Shown: one piece after another, positions 11,049 to 23,642 of the stretch
How positions within the stretch are numbered: position 1 is the first letter of the stretch
How the letters are laid out: every line of letters starts with the position of its first letter
NCBI GenBank assembly: GCA_030247855.1
Contig: JAPDRN010000061.1
Coordinates: 1 to 64,000 of the forward strand
Origin: Knufia peltigerae
Lineage: Eukaryota; Ascomycota; Eurotiomycetes; Chaetothyriales; Trichomeriaceae
DNA: 64,000 bases
Reading direction: 5' to 3'
Translations under genes and position numbers: made by a program
Notes under the pieces: model-generated
Database searches by the model: none
Told to the model about the DNA's origin: nothing
What the model saw: the letters and a program-made list of their open reading frames with translations, nothing else

Positions 11049-14000
11049 TGTAGGGCTTCATGCCCTGTAGATCCAGCAAGCAAAGGTATTTAAAACAGCA
11101 GGAAAAGAAATAGAGGTAAGAAACGGGTGCAGTTCAATGCTTGCGCCTGGGAACTTCGCCGCAATTGAAGAGCGGGAAATTCTTTCGGACTTTAGTGAGC
11201 CGTTTGCTCGGCCGTTGAACGGAGCCGAGCCTTATACTTGGCCCTACCCGGAACTTCAAGTCATCCTTGACTTCTGGTTGGTCAGCTTGCAGCCTCGCCA
11301 GCCTTGGGAATGTTTGATGTCTTGGCCAAACTCCTTCTCACTTCCACTATCCCTAGGAACGCGGAGGGACGAAGGTCTTTCGCTCCAAAATTCCTTTTCA
11401 TTGGCGCTGGCTGAGACCATTTCATACCAGAACCATGAGTGCAGACGTTGGCGATGACGGCTTCATACAAGATGATCCTTCCCCATTTTAGTAAGGCTGA
11501 ATCTGTAATTCTTTGGTCGTTGAAGAAAACTGGAGGTTGAAGAAAGAATCCATGATCTGGAGCGAGAAGAAGACCTATGATATAGCTCAAAGGGGACAGA
11601 GAATCGCTCTCATCTTACACTGAGATTACCATGGCCGCATTGAGCTAACAGAAGTCCGCATTTCGTCCCAACGCCGAGTCCTCTATGATTTGCCCTGAAT
11701 TCACTAATCAAGCTTCAAAATGGGCACATAGACTCATGGATACGGTTCCCTGCCGGGAGATCTCAGTAATCGAAGCCCAAGGACGATCGATACAGAATCT
11801 CTTTTTATTCGGTTCAGACACATACAGAGCGAGCCTGACAAATAGAGACATGCTGGCGGCCCTCGGTGTCACTTGCTCTGCCTTTTCTTCAAACCCAGTC
11901 AGTCGACGCCATATGATCGAACACCTCGGTTCCAGTATCATCTTTAAAACAAGCGAGAGTGGGCGCGTGGTGTCCGGAGGCATTCAGGAGCCGTCTCTAG
12001 GCGCGGAGGCAGGATCTAGCGTACTCGAAAACGGATGGAGGTGGTCACAGATGACCAATGTTGACCATCGGTCAAGGCTGCCTCAGTGACAAGCCTCAAC
12101 TCGTCCAGCTTCAAGATTTGGTGTTCTGACACGGAAAGTAATACCCCCTTCTGCTTAATCGTCTGATGAGACGCACCTGTGCAAAGAGAAAATATTATCG
12201 CCATTGGATCACACCCAGCAAAAGTTCCATAAGGTATCTATACATGACCCATAGCAGTCTGACAAGGTCTCAACCTCCCGACCAGAGCCCGACCGATCCA
12301 CAGCAGCTCTCTTGCCCAGTCCAGTGGATCAAGAACGGGGAGGTCCAAGGTGGCATCAAGATACTTTGTTTCCTGGTTGGCAAACCAAATTTTCTATGTT
12401 TTTGGGTGTGAGTGGAGGTGTAGGGGCACCGGGTAGCGTGAGTCTCCTTGCAACCAAAGAATGGAATGCGTCGGCGCCAAAGACCATGATGACAACCACG
12501 CACGAGGCGCCTGCTTAACGCTGAGACTCGTAAGGACCATACAGGCCGAAAAAAAGGATCCAAGACCGGTGAGATTCCGCGCTCGTACTTTTCTGAAGGA
12601 AGAAAATAGGATCCTCCCCAAAGTGTGATACAGCTCTTGACATACGGACCAAGGGAAGGTTTACACCCACAGAGACAAGAAGACCCCTATCTACGCGGTT
12701 CGTTTTTTGTTGTTCAGAAACCTACCACCCGACGGTTGCAGGAGGAACTCCGCTTCTCTGCCTGAGCAATGAATTCGAATGAAGAAAAGTGGAGTTCCGA
12801 GAACTCGCTCACAGGGGCTGTCATTCAAGACCCGCCCCAAAAGCAACCAGATGCCACTCAATTTCTCTCTACCTTTATAAATTCCCAACAAAAAGCGAGG
12901 GAAAAAGAAAACTGTGAGACATTCTCTTGTCTGATCTTGCCAATCAGACTTTGAGGAAGGCTGATGTAAACCATGCATTAACTGCTTGTGCGAGAAGTTC
13001 GATGAGACATTGTGCCACAGCCTCTGCGATCTCTTTGCGTCCTCCGTCACAACGGTGCGTTCTTGAGTCTGGGACATGCTTGAATTTGGGACAATCTCGA
13101 ATTCGGAACATCGTCGAATTTGAGATATGCCTTGACAAGTGTTCCGATGAGAGTGCTGTCTTGTCACAAGGATGTTGCTATTAGTGAATCGCAGCCAAGT
13201 ATTTGAAAAGCACGTACTTCTGGTATTGCTGGGAGGATATCATCGACCTTCGCTCAATACCCTATTCAATCGTACCATGAGGTGAATGTACAGCCCTGAC
13301 CTGCATCCAGAGAGTGTCAATCGTCCGTTCCTACCTGACCCATATACTCAAGAATGGCAGACTCATATTTGCCTCTTGTTATTACACGCTGGTTAGAACT
13401 GTTACAGCAGAAACATCTACATGAAGTAGGTTCTTGACACCATTCCCTTACCTCCTTTGATGTCCTCCAAAGTTGCTCCAGCCCCGTTTAATGACGAACA
13501 AAGTTCAGTTCACTTGCCAACATGATAAAGCAAGAGACTACCATGAATCCATACATGTGGTAAAGGTTTGGGTGTGAAAATAAGGTGGAAAGGATCTCTT
13601 CTGGACCCGAGCAGGGCCATGGAGAAAGCATAACTAGATAGCCATGGGGTTGATGGGACCATGATACTGGGACGAGAGGTTAAGGAAGCTGTTGATCCCA
13701 TTGACAATACATATCCCGAAAATCTCGCTCAGTCGACAGTCAGATGCCGCTCCATACATGCCCCCGATCAGTCGTCTCACAGTCTACCAAGTATACCTCG
13801 AGGATCCAATGTCACTTATTTCCCCTTAGCATTGGTCTTGCCCACGGTATTCGCCGTTTTCCTCGGTGCTGTACAACGTGGTCTTAACTCATTCGGGATA
13901 CGTTCAGTGTGGAAACGGCCTGACGAGATGTCCGGCGATCTGTCTTTCACCCCACTTCTCACCCAGCAGTCTGTGCCCTCTGTGCCACGCGATCTCATAC

Positions 14001-14857
14001 AGCTTGACCGTCAGTCATATCTTTGGATCCTCACAGAAGTGTGCACTTGACCAGATTCGAACTGCGTTCCTAGGCATGTCGGTGGGATGAATACTCCAGA
14101 GACATAAAAAATCGAAAATGGATATCAAGAGAATGATGAATAAAATGTCGACACCCGGCGTTTCCGTCAACCTTGCCTTTACATACGAAGAACTAGAGGC
14201 TCACCAGCCTTGCCAAGGCCCAACACCACATTGGTATGTATGTATATTGACAAGGAAGGGAATGCTATGGGACGGACATACAAAGCGGTTCTTTCTTGTA
14301 AAACATATAAGGGCTGACTCACCGTCGCGCTCCAAGACTCTCTCTCGTGCGCAGTGTACTCCGCTGCCAGAGCACGCTCTTAAGCACCTAGCGGACCTGA
14401 AGAACGACTCATGCCATAGTCCCCGGGCGGGATGGGGTTAGACCCAGGGACGGCAAAGTCCAGAGGAAAATTACCAAACGAACCGAAACACAAAACTTTT
14501 TGAGACTATCAGCAATAATACTCCAAAGTGAGGGCCGCGTTGAGGTAATGGTCCGTACTGTAATTCCCCGCCGGACAACCGAGCCTTTATCCGAGGTTCA
14601 CATACTAGTTTGTTACGTACTTTTGAGTGCCCAGGCCAGGGTCGGAGGCTGTCAGAGCTCATTCTGGAGACGCGGGGCACAGCCTGGAGATACAGATGCC
14701 CGGTTCAAAGCCTAGAGATGGGAGTTCGCTAGATCCGGACCCGCTGCTCTTCTAGGTACCCGCGCTTTTCAGGGCTTTCTACAGAAGGCACTGCGTATCT
14801 AATAACACAGGTCAGATTTTCGATATTCCACCTGAATCTGAGACAAAAGCCGTTGCT
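11049..14857. other. gene-poor 3.8 kb stretch
   Basis: I find no convincing gene. Open frames such as 11685-12089 (+), 13661-14050 (+) and 14118-14441 (+) lack family resemblance, splice-consistent extension or hydrophobic pattern. There are no terminal repeats, no transposase or reverse-transcriptase motifs and no tRNA. It separates the housekeeping block from the catabolic block. Confidence 0.4.
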
Positions 14858-17408
14858 ATGAGCACAAGTCGCGAAAAGTCCGCGCGGTATCTTCCCCGGG
14901 CCAAGAAGGCCTGCCAGAATTGCCATGCACGCCGTGTTCGTTGCAATGTCATGGAAAGCCGGCCCTGCCACAACTGTCGAGTCGTTGGAATACATTGCGA
15001 GTTGACCAAATCGAAAAGAGAAGCAAACAGAGAGCGGTAAGGGCCCTGTGCGGCGGATCCCCAATGAAACAAGGCTAATATGGACTGGCTCAGGAAAATG
15101 GCTTTGCTGAACCAAGATTACTACGCATTGGACGACGGACCTCACAGACGGCGGCGAGATACGTGGACGAATTGGGCACGAGAGGGTCAAGGACTGGCTC
15201 CGACAGCAACTAATCTGACCGAGCCTTCTACGACGACGCCCTCGAACAATGCCAGTGACACGTTGGAACAAATTGATGCCCAGCTCGCCACCACACTCGA
15301 GGAGCATTCCGATACAGCGAGGCTCTCACCCGCAAAGTCCCCTGCCCACGATGACCACGACGAATCTAGCACCATCACCATGACGACCAACGACGAGACT
15401 GTGTACATTGGAGAGTCAAATCTATTAACCCTGGTCGCCAGTAGCGACGGCCACGTACCGACCTCGACAACAAACACCTCAAGCCTGGAACCCGCCAATT
15501 TGACCTACAAGCTCTCCAATAGCACAAACAGGGCCACGGCGCGCAGTAAGAATCGAGGCATGTCTTGGGCGAGTGGCGCTCTTCTCGACTATCTGAACCG
15601 CGAAGAAGCCTTTACGTTCCCGGAAGACGGTGTGACTGAGGCCCTCCTCCAAGCGTACTTCAAGTGGTTTCACCCGTGCTTTCCCGTCGTCGACGCATCC
15701 CAGGTCAGCCGGCAGTACCGAGCGAAGAAGATGTCACCCATGCTGCTGCAAGCTATGCTGTTCATCGGCACGAGCTATGTCCCTGACGACTTCCTCATCT
15801 CGTCTGGGCTTTCCTCGCGGCAAGACGCCAAATTCCACTTCTACAACCGTGCAAAAATTCTGTTCGACGCGGATTGGGAGGCCAACAAGGTGGCTATTGT
15901 GCAAACATTATTCCTCATCAGTTTTTGGAGATCCGATGCGAGCAATGACAAAGACACCAGACACTGGCTGGCGTCGGCTGTCAACTTCGCCCAAACGCGT
16001 GGTTACCACCGGTCGCTCGCACCTCGCGGTGGCCCTGCCGCTGCTACTCAAGAGCGTTCCATATCCAGCTTACGGAAGAGGATTTGGTGGTCTCTATATG
16101 TGAGGAGAAATTCCCATTGCGTCTGCACGTTTTCACTAAATACCGCAGATCCGAGACCGCCAGTGTGCCGCATCTTTGGGTCTTCCCAGTCGTATTCGAG
16201 ATGAAGATTGTGATGTCGAGAAGCTCAACCCAGAAGATTTTGTGCAAAACGGGCCCGTGGAGCTACCCGAAATCTTTGGCAGTAGTTTACCTGAACATGC
16301 ACAATACTGTATACAAATGGCCGAGCTTGCCATCTTGCGTGCGTAGCTCGTTCCCTTTGCATAAAGTCTTTTTGCTGACGGTGCGCTTCAGTGGGCAAAA
16401 TCGTACTAAAGAAATTCGCTCCTCGGGACAAGACATCCAAACACGACAATTCCAAGCTGAAAAATGAATTGTCCATGTGGGAGGAGAGATTGCCGGGATC
16501 GATGCAAGCTCGAAATACCCTTGGGTCGATATGGAACGACATGTTGCATTTGCAGTACAAGTAGGCACAGCCTGCATCTTTTCATTTACGGAAGCTGGTT
16601 GACACCTCATGACAGTCATCTCTTGATTCTTCTCTATGGGTCGGTGAACATAGGCACCGAGCATTCTTCCGGTGAGACTAATGAAAATACCTTTGCGCTC
16701 GAGGCAGCACATCGCAATACAAGGATTGTCGAGGACATGCTGGCAAAGGATTTGATCCAGTATGGGCAAATTCACCTGTATTTCTACCCATCCCCAATAT
16801 ATCATTTGCTATATACTCACGTCATCAGCATTACCTGCATGTTCTCGACGCTCTGTGTGCACGTGCTGCAAATGAGACACTCACTACGAGCGACTGCCCG
16901 CCAATTAGCAGAGTATCGGGCTCGGATCTGTCTCATGGGCCTTGAGGAACTTCGATGTTCGTGGGATGCCAATAACTGGATACTGCAGCTCTTGTGCCAG
17001 TTTCTTGACGACCAGACGGCCAGGACGCTGAATATCACTGACATGGCGGCAGCTGGAAATCCATCGACACAGAAGAGTGCTCGAGCGCCACCACGCAGAG
17101 CCACTCCAACCGAGTCGGCCTGGGATAGTACGCGGGAGAATATCGGAAGCATGACTGAAGGTAATTTCGACCGCATAGATCAGACCATCTCGATGGAGCC
17201 CCTCCAGGAAGGAACGGATGGTTTGGCTGAATCCACACAGCTCAACCTCGACTTCATGTCACAACTGTTGAATCTGAGGGACGCAGATGATGCTTTCTTC
17301 GACGGGACGATGGACTCCGACTTCACCAATGCCGAGATGAACTTGGACGGCATCTTCGATCAAACTTCGCCTTGTGGCGTGCCGTTTTTTAGAGTAGGGA
17401 ATGGGTAA
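14858..17408 (+). CDS. Zn2Cys6 transcription factor, CTF1/Far-like
   Basis: Likely nuclear activator of the adjacent acyl-CoA genes. Six exons (14858-15036, 15094-16099, 16149-16338, 16392-16560, 16616-16777, 16829-17408) give about 761 aa. The zinc cluster has cysteines at about 19, 22, 29, 37, 40 and 47 (CX2CX6CX7CX2CX6C), and KKACQNCHARRVRCN resembles the cutinase/fatty-acid regulators CTF1 and FarA/FarB. The Fungal_trans middle domain contains DYLNREEAFTFPEDG, AYFKWFHPCFPVVD, then LRKRIWWSLYIRDRQCAASL and RIRDEDCD. The tail repeats the family pattern YGQIHLITCMFSTLCVH and RARICLMGLEELRCSW. The region after residue 60 is a long Ser/Thr-rich linker and the C-terminus is acidic. It lies 622 bp upstream of, and co-oriented with, the acyl-CoA oxidase gene. 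Splice choices are supported by family matches across every junction. Confidence 0.9.
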
Positions 17409-18030
17409 TCCATAGCTATGCACGCTCAATAAAGAGATGGCGAATCTACTACAGACTGGGACGCCCTCCTTCCTGTAAGCAACGTATAATCATTATGTCA
17501 CACGGTCCACAGGAAAAGAACGTCTACTCAGAGTTTTGTCATCATTCTATACGTCGGCTGGTCAGATAAAATGGCCGCACTACACAACCCGAACGTGGCA
17601 TATCTTCAGACTTCGCAGCAGTCTCATATGTTCCTCTTATATGATAGGTCGGAACTGACCGTCATCGCGTAGTGACCTCGACTGACAATGCTGGAACTAT
17701 GATAATTCAGCGGCCGAAGACGGCGAGGATAATATCTCGGGTCAATTCATTTACTCGCATCATCGTCCGACGAGCCTCCTGTTCGGCTGATCTCTCGGTC
17801 GTTCCACAGCCTCGGAACCCGTTCTTTATGAGGGATTCCATCACCATGTACCAAGGAAAAGTCCAGATGGCAACCAGGCGGACAAGCCAACAGTTGCTCA
17901 AGCCAGTTAAGGTAAGCTTCGCTAGGATCCCGGCCCTCTCTCTTCACATTGAACTCATGAATCCTGAATCGCATATAGAGGGAATGGTGCGTTGAGTTTG
18001 TGAACCCCCCGAAACTAAGAGAAGCAAGCC
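17409..18030 (+). promoter_or_regulatory. promoter region of acyl-CoA oxidase gene
   Basis: 622 bp with no gene. It contains one CCTCGG at 17810-17815, the hexamer recognised by Far/CTF-type fatty-acid regulators in other fungi, about 220 bp before the oxidase ATG. A hexamer is expected by chance often enough that this is suggestive only. Confidence 0.3.
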
Positions 18031-20399
18031 ATGGACCGTCCATCGTGGGTGGGAGCATTGCAACCGACTGAGCCTTGCGGCTCAGCTCTACTTGCACGCG
18101 AGCGGCAGGGTTCCACGTTGAACACTGATGAAGTGGCCAATTACATCTATACTGAACAGGGTCTGCAACGACAAGGACGTCTTTTGCGGATCCTTGAAAA
18201 CGACGCCGTCTTCGACAAGACCCAGAACTATTTCGAGGACAGGGTCGAAAGGTACAAGCGCTCACTCCGACGTGCAAAGCGCCTGGCCCAACTGAACAAG
18301 GCACACCATTGGGACGAGGAAGATCTTCTCGCTGCCATCGAGCTCGTGGGAGAGCCAACGTCATTCACTCTCCATTGGACAATGTTCATTGTAAGTAGAG
18401 AAGCATCTCACTGGCTCAAAAAAGTACTGCGAGGATTGTCTGATGTTAAGCATATGTTCCTGGGTGTTAGCCGACCATCCGCCAGCAAGGAACACTAGAG
18501 CAACACGATTTGTTTCTGAAAAAGGCCGAGAATCTCGACATCATAGGCTGTTATGCGCAAACCGAATTGGGCCATGGATCCAATGTCCGCGGATTGGAAA
18601 CGACTGCAACTTGGTCTCCCGTCGACAGGGCATTTATTCTCAATTCGCCAGCATTGACGGCGTCCAAATGGTGGATTGGCACGCTGGGACGAACGGCAAA
18701 CCACGCCATTGTCATGGCGCAACTTATTATCGATGGAAAAAATCATGGACCGCATCCTTTCATCTGTCAAATCCGAGACCTCATCACTCACGAGCCGCTC
18801 GAGGGAGTGTATGTCGGAGACGTAGGTCCCAAAATGGGATACAAGTAAGTGCTAAGCATTCAGGTCTTGAGCCTACCTTGTCAAGCTTTGTATTAGGTAG
18901 TTGCTTATGACCGTAATTTGCAGCACCATGGACAACGGTTTCTTGCTATTCAAGAAAGTCAAAATTCCTCACGTCAACATGCTTGCGAGGTAAGACATTC
19001 TCCTTAAAGATCTTCCTTGGGGGGCACTTCAAGACTTAACCCTGAAAGTTGCTAAAGTCGTAGATAGGTTCGCCAGGGTCGATCCACAATCAGGTCGGTA
19101 TGTGAAGCCAGCATCTCCTGCTCTGGTCTATGGCACTTTGACGATGCTGCGGTCTTCTATTGTTCTCGACGCCGGCCGAGCTCTTGCTCGCGGAGCAACC
19201 ATCGCGACGAGGTACTGCGCGATCAGAAGACAGTTCTCAGACCGAGACCAGCCGATACAGACGGAGGAGCTGCAGGTTCTAGATTACCCGATGGTGCAGA
19301 ACCGGCTGTTTCCTCTGATTGCGACGGCATTTGCCATGCACATCACGGGAACGGCCATGATGGCACTGTACAAGCGTGCCAGCGAGAGTTTGCCTGGCGG
19401 CAACGCGAGCTCTGATGACGACGGTCACTCACAGTCACGGCAACTCTTTGCTGAGCTCCATGCCACTTCGTGTGGCCTCAAGGCGTTGGCGACGACCGCG
19501 GCTGCCGAAGGCCTCGAAGTTGCCCGGCGTGCGTGCGGCGGACATGGCTACTCGAGCTTTAGCGGGATCGGACCATGGTACGCTGACTATGTGCCGACAA
19601 CCACGTGGGAGGGTGACAATTTCATGTTGACTCTCCAAGTCGCAAAATACGTACGTTCTTCTCTCTCTTGGCTGAAAATCTTGAAAAGTCTCACGTATGC
19701 TCACACTGTGTGCAGTCGTTGGGCGTCGCTCGCGATGCCCTCGGGGGCAAGCCGCCTCACAATGCAACCAGCTCCAATTTGAGTCGGTTCCATGCCCTGC
19801 GGGGTCGTGGGTGCCGCCGATACGACTTGTCTCGAGATGAGCACGTCGTCGAAGCTTTTGCATGGAGAGCGGCAGACATGACGTTCAAGACTCTCCGGCG
19901 CCGGGACGAAGATGGAGCGTCGTGGAAGAGTCTGCAGGTCGACTGCTGGCGATTGAGCACCGCGCATTCCCAGTACTTGGCGGTCAAGGCCTTCTACGAC
20001 GACTTGACAAGCGCCAAAACGCGGCAAGCATTGAACGCCGAGTCGAGAGAGATCTTGTGGAAGTTGTTCCGCCTCTACAGCCTTGTGGTCATCGAGATGG
20101 CCGCCCACGAGTTTTACACCTCGTCGGCATTGAAAGTCGGGCAGGTAGAGGAAGCAATACACACGACAAAGCCACGGCTTTTGGCCGAGCTGCGTCCTCA
20201 CGCGGTGCGCTTGGTGGACGCGTGGCGACTCCCAGACTGGCTGTTGGACAGCTCGCTGGGGAGATATGATGGCCGGGTGTACGAAGACCTGTTCTTCCGA
20301 GCGACCCAGCTGAATCCCTTGAACCGGTTCACGCCTAGTCTGGGCAAGGAAGACGCTGGGGTGGGCCCAAACTCGGGCATTGGCAAGAGTAGACTATAG
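18031..20399 (+). CDS. peroxisomal acyl-CoA oxidase
   Basis: FAD enzyme of peroxisomal beta-oxidation: acyl-CoA + O2 to trans-2-enoyl-CoA + H2O2. Five exons (18031-18390, 18471-18844, 18924-18989, 19068-19650, 19716-20399) give 688 aa, normal for the family. Landmarks are CYAQTELGHGSNVRGLET in the FAD/acyl-CoA dehydrogenase middle domain, the segment containing ASKWWIGTLGRTANHAIVMA, KIPHVNMLARFARVD, and the conserved RACGGHGYSSFSGI followed by TTTWEGDNFMLTLQ. The protein ends in KSRL, a PTS1 tripeptide (SRL), so peroxisomal import is expected. It lies downstream of the CTF/Far-like regulator and upstream of the acyl-CoA synthetase, all on the plus strand. Chain-length or branched-chain preference cannot be read from the sequence. 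Confidence 0.93.
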
Positions 20400-20843
20400 A
20401 GAGGTTTGGCCAGGTAGAAGTTGAGTTTGTAGAAATGTATAGAGTCCAAAATTGAGCACTGGTCCGTCCGTTGATGTCTGGGTATGCTTACTTTAGACCC
20501 TCTGTATGAATGATCAGTGACAGGATGCGCAGGTGGCAGGAGTTGCGAGTGTCCACGGTAGTTCTTTGTACCCAGGTACATTCCACCGAGGTACGCAGCA
20601 TGTGGGCCAACCAGGTCAAAGTTTTGGTGTTGCCGAGAGCCGGACCGAAGACAGTTGCAATCACCTCTGCCTCATGATGGACGGGTGATTCTGTAGAGCC
20701 TAGAAACTCTCACCACACACCATACCGTCGATAAAATCACTGCTCCCTCGCGCTGAAGCCATCACGTACCCGTCTTTGTTTGCATAACATTGTTTTGTTA
20801 TATTGGGCCGGCGTTCAACATCCATCTGCATCGAAGGCGCAAC
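20400..20843 (+). promoter_or_regulatory. promoter region of acyl-CoA synthetase gene
   Basis: 444 bp without a gene. One CCGAGG (reverse of CCTCGG) lies at 20586-20591, about 255 bp upstream of the next ATG. It matches the hexamer in the oxidase promoter, but single hexamers are weak evidence. Confidence 0.25.
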
Positions 20844-22928
20844 ATGGTTTTCAGACCACCAACATGGGTTCCCGAGCTCCCGGTTGAGCCCCCAGCAAAT
20901 TTGTCCATTGCGGATTTCATGCTGGACGAGAGATACGGTCGTTGTCCGCTCGAGGAGTCGAGACCACCGTTCACGTGTGGTCTGTCCGGAAAACGATATT
21001 CTGCGGCCGAGGTGAGGGACAGAGTCGACCTGCTGGCTCGAGGCATTTCCCAACAGATAGGATGGTCGCCTCAGCACGGGACGCAATGGGACAAGATCGG
21101 GTTGATCTTCTCTTTCAACACGGTAAGTCCTCGTGAATATCCACCCCAGATATCGGTGATCACATAAGTGCACCCTCTCATTGACTACAACAGATCGATA
21201 ACCTTCCGCTGATGTGGGCGATCCATCGGCTGTTGGGCGTCGTGTGCACTGTCAATCCTATGAGCTCTGTGTCAGAGTTGAGATATTTCCTCAAGGCCTC
21301 GGGCTGTGGAGCAATTTTCACCAGTCGGTCACTGTTGGCGACGACCCAAAAAGCAGCGAAGACGTACGGAATTCCAGACTCTCGCATCTTCATCATTGAG
21401 GATATAGGCGCCGTTGTCGACGGTCAACCTCCGTGTCCAGACACGCCCACCAGTTATTTGACTCTTGACAGTCTGATAGATCTCGGGGAGAAGATTTCCC
21501 CGTTGCCAACTGTCGAATGGAATGACAGAGAGGGCGAGACGCGGACAGCGTTTCTGTCGTGGAGTAGCGGCACTTCAGGTGTACCGGTCGGTTCTGCTCT
21601 CTACCTACTGACCCCTTTTGTTTCGTGCAAAAAGTGAACCATCGCGGTAACTAACTGGGCTCTCTTAGAAAGCCGTCATGCTTTCTCATAAGAATGTCAT
21701 TTCCCAGGTTCTACAGGTCTGTACCTTTGAGAGTCAAAGTCGAGGAGGGTTGAAACATCATGTTTCTCTCGGCCTGTTACCTCAAAGTCATATCTACGGT
21801 CTAACGGTCATCTGCCACGCGAGCGCCTATCGTGGAGACGAGGTAATCGTGCTTCCTCGCTTCACTCTCGCCACATGTCTTTCCGCCGTACAGAGATACG
21901 GTATCACGTCGATGTTTCTGGTAAGTATCTTGTGCTGGCCCCCCGGCTCATCATCATTCGATTTTACTTACCAAGCTTGGGTCTTTTGCTTATAGGTGCC
22001 TCCTATCATCATCTCCATGTTGCGGAATCAAGAAGTCATGAAGACGTACGATCTCAGCAGTATAAAATTCATCTACAGTGGAGCCGCACCGTTGGCTCCC
22101 GGACTGACCGACCAGTTGTCCACGGTGTTGCCACAATGCCCCATCCGACAAGGTTATGGTTAGGGCACACAATGATCATCACCCAACAAAGCATGCGCAC
22201 GAAACTGATTCGTCTTTGTAGGTCTAACCGAGAGCTGTGGAAACTTTTGCCACACCGTTCCGCAAGATGTTTGGCTGGGATCTTCGGGTTCTCTGCTTCC
22301 TGGATGTGAGGCAAAGCTTGTTTCTCCCGTCGGAAGGGAAATAACCACGCACGGAAAAGTAGGGGAGCTCCTCATCAGATCCCCCAGCGCGTGTATGGGC
22401 TACTACAAAAGCCCCACCGAAACGAACGAGCTGTATCAAGATGGTTGGATGAAGACCGGAGACCAGGCACTTGTGCGACTGAGTCCCAAGGGTCACGAGC
22501 ATCTATTCATCGTGGAGCGGATCAAGGAGCTGATCAAGGTCAAGGTAAGAAAACTAGAACTCACATGCAGAAAGGCACAAAGCGTCGGTCTAACAATACT
22601 GGTGTGAAAGGGCTATCAAGTCGCTCCGGCCGAGCTGGAAGCACATTTGTTGGAACATCCGGCGGTCGCAGATGCAGCAGTGGTCGGTGTGAACCACGAC
22701 ACCGACGGTGAAGTACCCAAGGCTTTCATCGTCAGGAGTACCGCGTACAAGGACGTCGAAATGGCGACACTGGCGAGGCAGATAAGTCGGCATGTCGAGA
22801 AACACAAGGCCAAATCCAAGCGTCTGAAAGGAGGTGTGGAATTTGTCAACGCGATTCCGAAGAATGCCAGTGGCAAGATTCTCCGCCGACTCTTGAGGGA
22901 TAGAGAGCGACGAATTCGAGCACTTTGA
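20844..22928 (+). CDS. 4-coumarate-CoA ligase-like acyl-CoA synthetase
   Basis: ANL-superfamily ligase: carboxylate + ATP + CoA to acyl-CoA. Six exons (20844-21122, 21194-21586, 21669-21920, 21996-22158, 22222-22544, 22611-22928) give 575 aa. Visible core motifs are LSWSSGTSGVPKAVMLSHKN (A3, formed across the 82-nt intron whose donor is GTCGGT), GYGLTESCG (A5), YQDGWMKTGDQA (A7), IVERIKELIKVKGYQVAPAE (A8) and PKNASGKILRR (A10, catalytic Lys). MVFRPP at 20844 is preferred over an ATG at 20790 because the fungal 4CL-like family starts there. The C-terminus (IRAL) is not a standard PTS1, unlike many relatives. The position directly after acyl-CoA oxidase implies it feeds beta-oxidation; the acid substrate is unknown. 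Confidence 0.92.
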
Positions 22929-23642
22929 GCGTTTTTGCTTTGCATAAAATTTCGACTAGATTTCATACATTCTTGGGCTTATGGCAGTTTGTAGTAGTCG
23001 AGACCGACGGAGTACTATGAGCATAGTTCTATCTAACCAATAACCTCACCTATGATCTTGTCAGAGCCTATGAGAACACAACAAATAGGATCAAATTGGG
23101 ACATTGAGTAAGCATAGCCTTTTTGCTACGTGTAAAGATTCTCAGAGAGGCCTTGCCCGTGACTTTGAAGTCTCGGCAATACCACTACTACTCTCTCCAT
23201 CGTTGAACGGCTAAGCCGGCATCAGACAGCAGCGCGTTGCCATCGTTCCTTTTCTGCCGATATGAGCGAGGCTACGGTGGCATATACCTAGATGTACGAG
23301 CCGCGGAGCTATATTGCAAGTCGAAACAACCGCACGAACAGGCTCGGCTGAACTGATGAACCGCACCATACCCCATCAGGAGCTCCGCATTGAAAGGACG
23401 GACAGAACGCGCCCCACTTTAAACCCCCGGACCCCGGTTAGTCGTAAGGGATAGACAATTGGCGGGCTACTCGTAAAGATACATGTCTCAGCAGAGTATT
23501 TCGAGATGTCGGTTCTTATTTGGACATATTGAGAGCCCTGGAAGTATTGGACCGAAAAACTTTGATATCTCTGTTCTTAGTACTCGAAAGAAAATATCTC
23601 GAGCATAGAACTGATTGGTGTGGTTTTATCATCACCATCATC
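22929..23642 (+). promoter_or_regulatory. promoter region of Baeyer-Villiger monooxygenase gene
   Basis: 714 bp without a gene. It includes an inverted CGG-N5-CCG at 23208-23218, the half-site layout bound by many Zn2Cys6 dimers, a CCGCGG near 23301, and the word ACGGAGTAC at 23007-23015. Functional meaning is untested. Confidence 0.3.

Noticed and set aside
11685..12089. 134-residue plus-strand open frame
   Set aside because: No family resemblance, no splice-consistent extension, and overlapping frames of similar length on the other strand.
14040..14120. tRNA-like T-loop sequence (ATTCGAAC)
   Set aside because: No matching acceptor stem, anticodon arm or D-arm can be formed around it.
11049..14857. 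Transposon remnant in the gene desert
   Set aside because: I found no terminal inverted or long direct repeats and no transposase, integrase or reverse-transcriptase motifs by eye.
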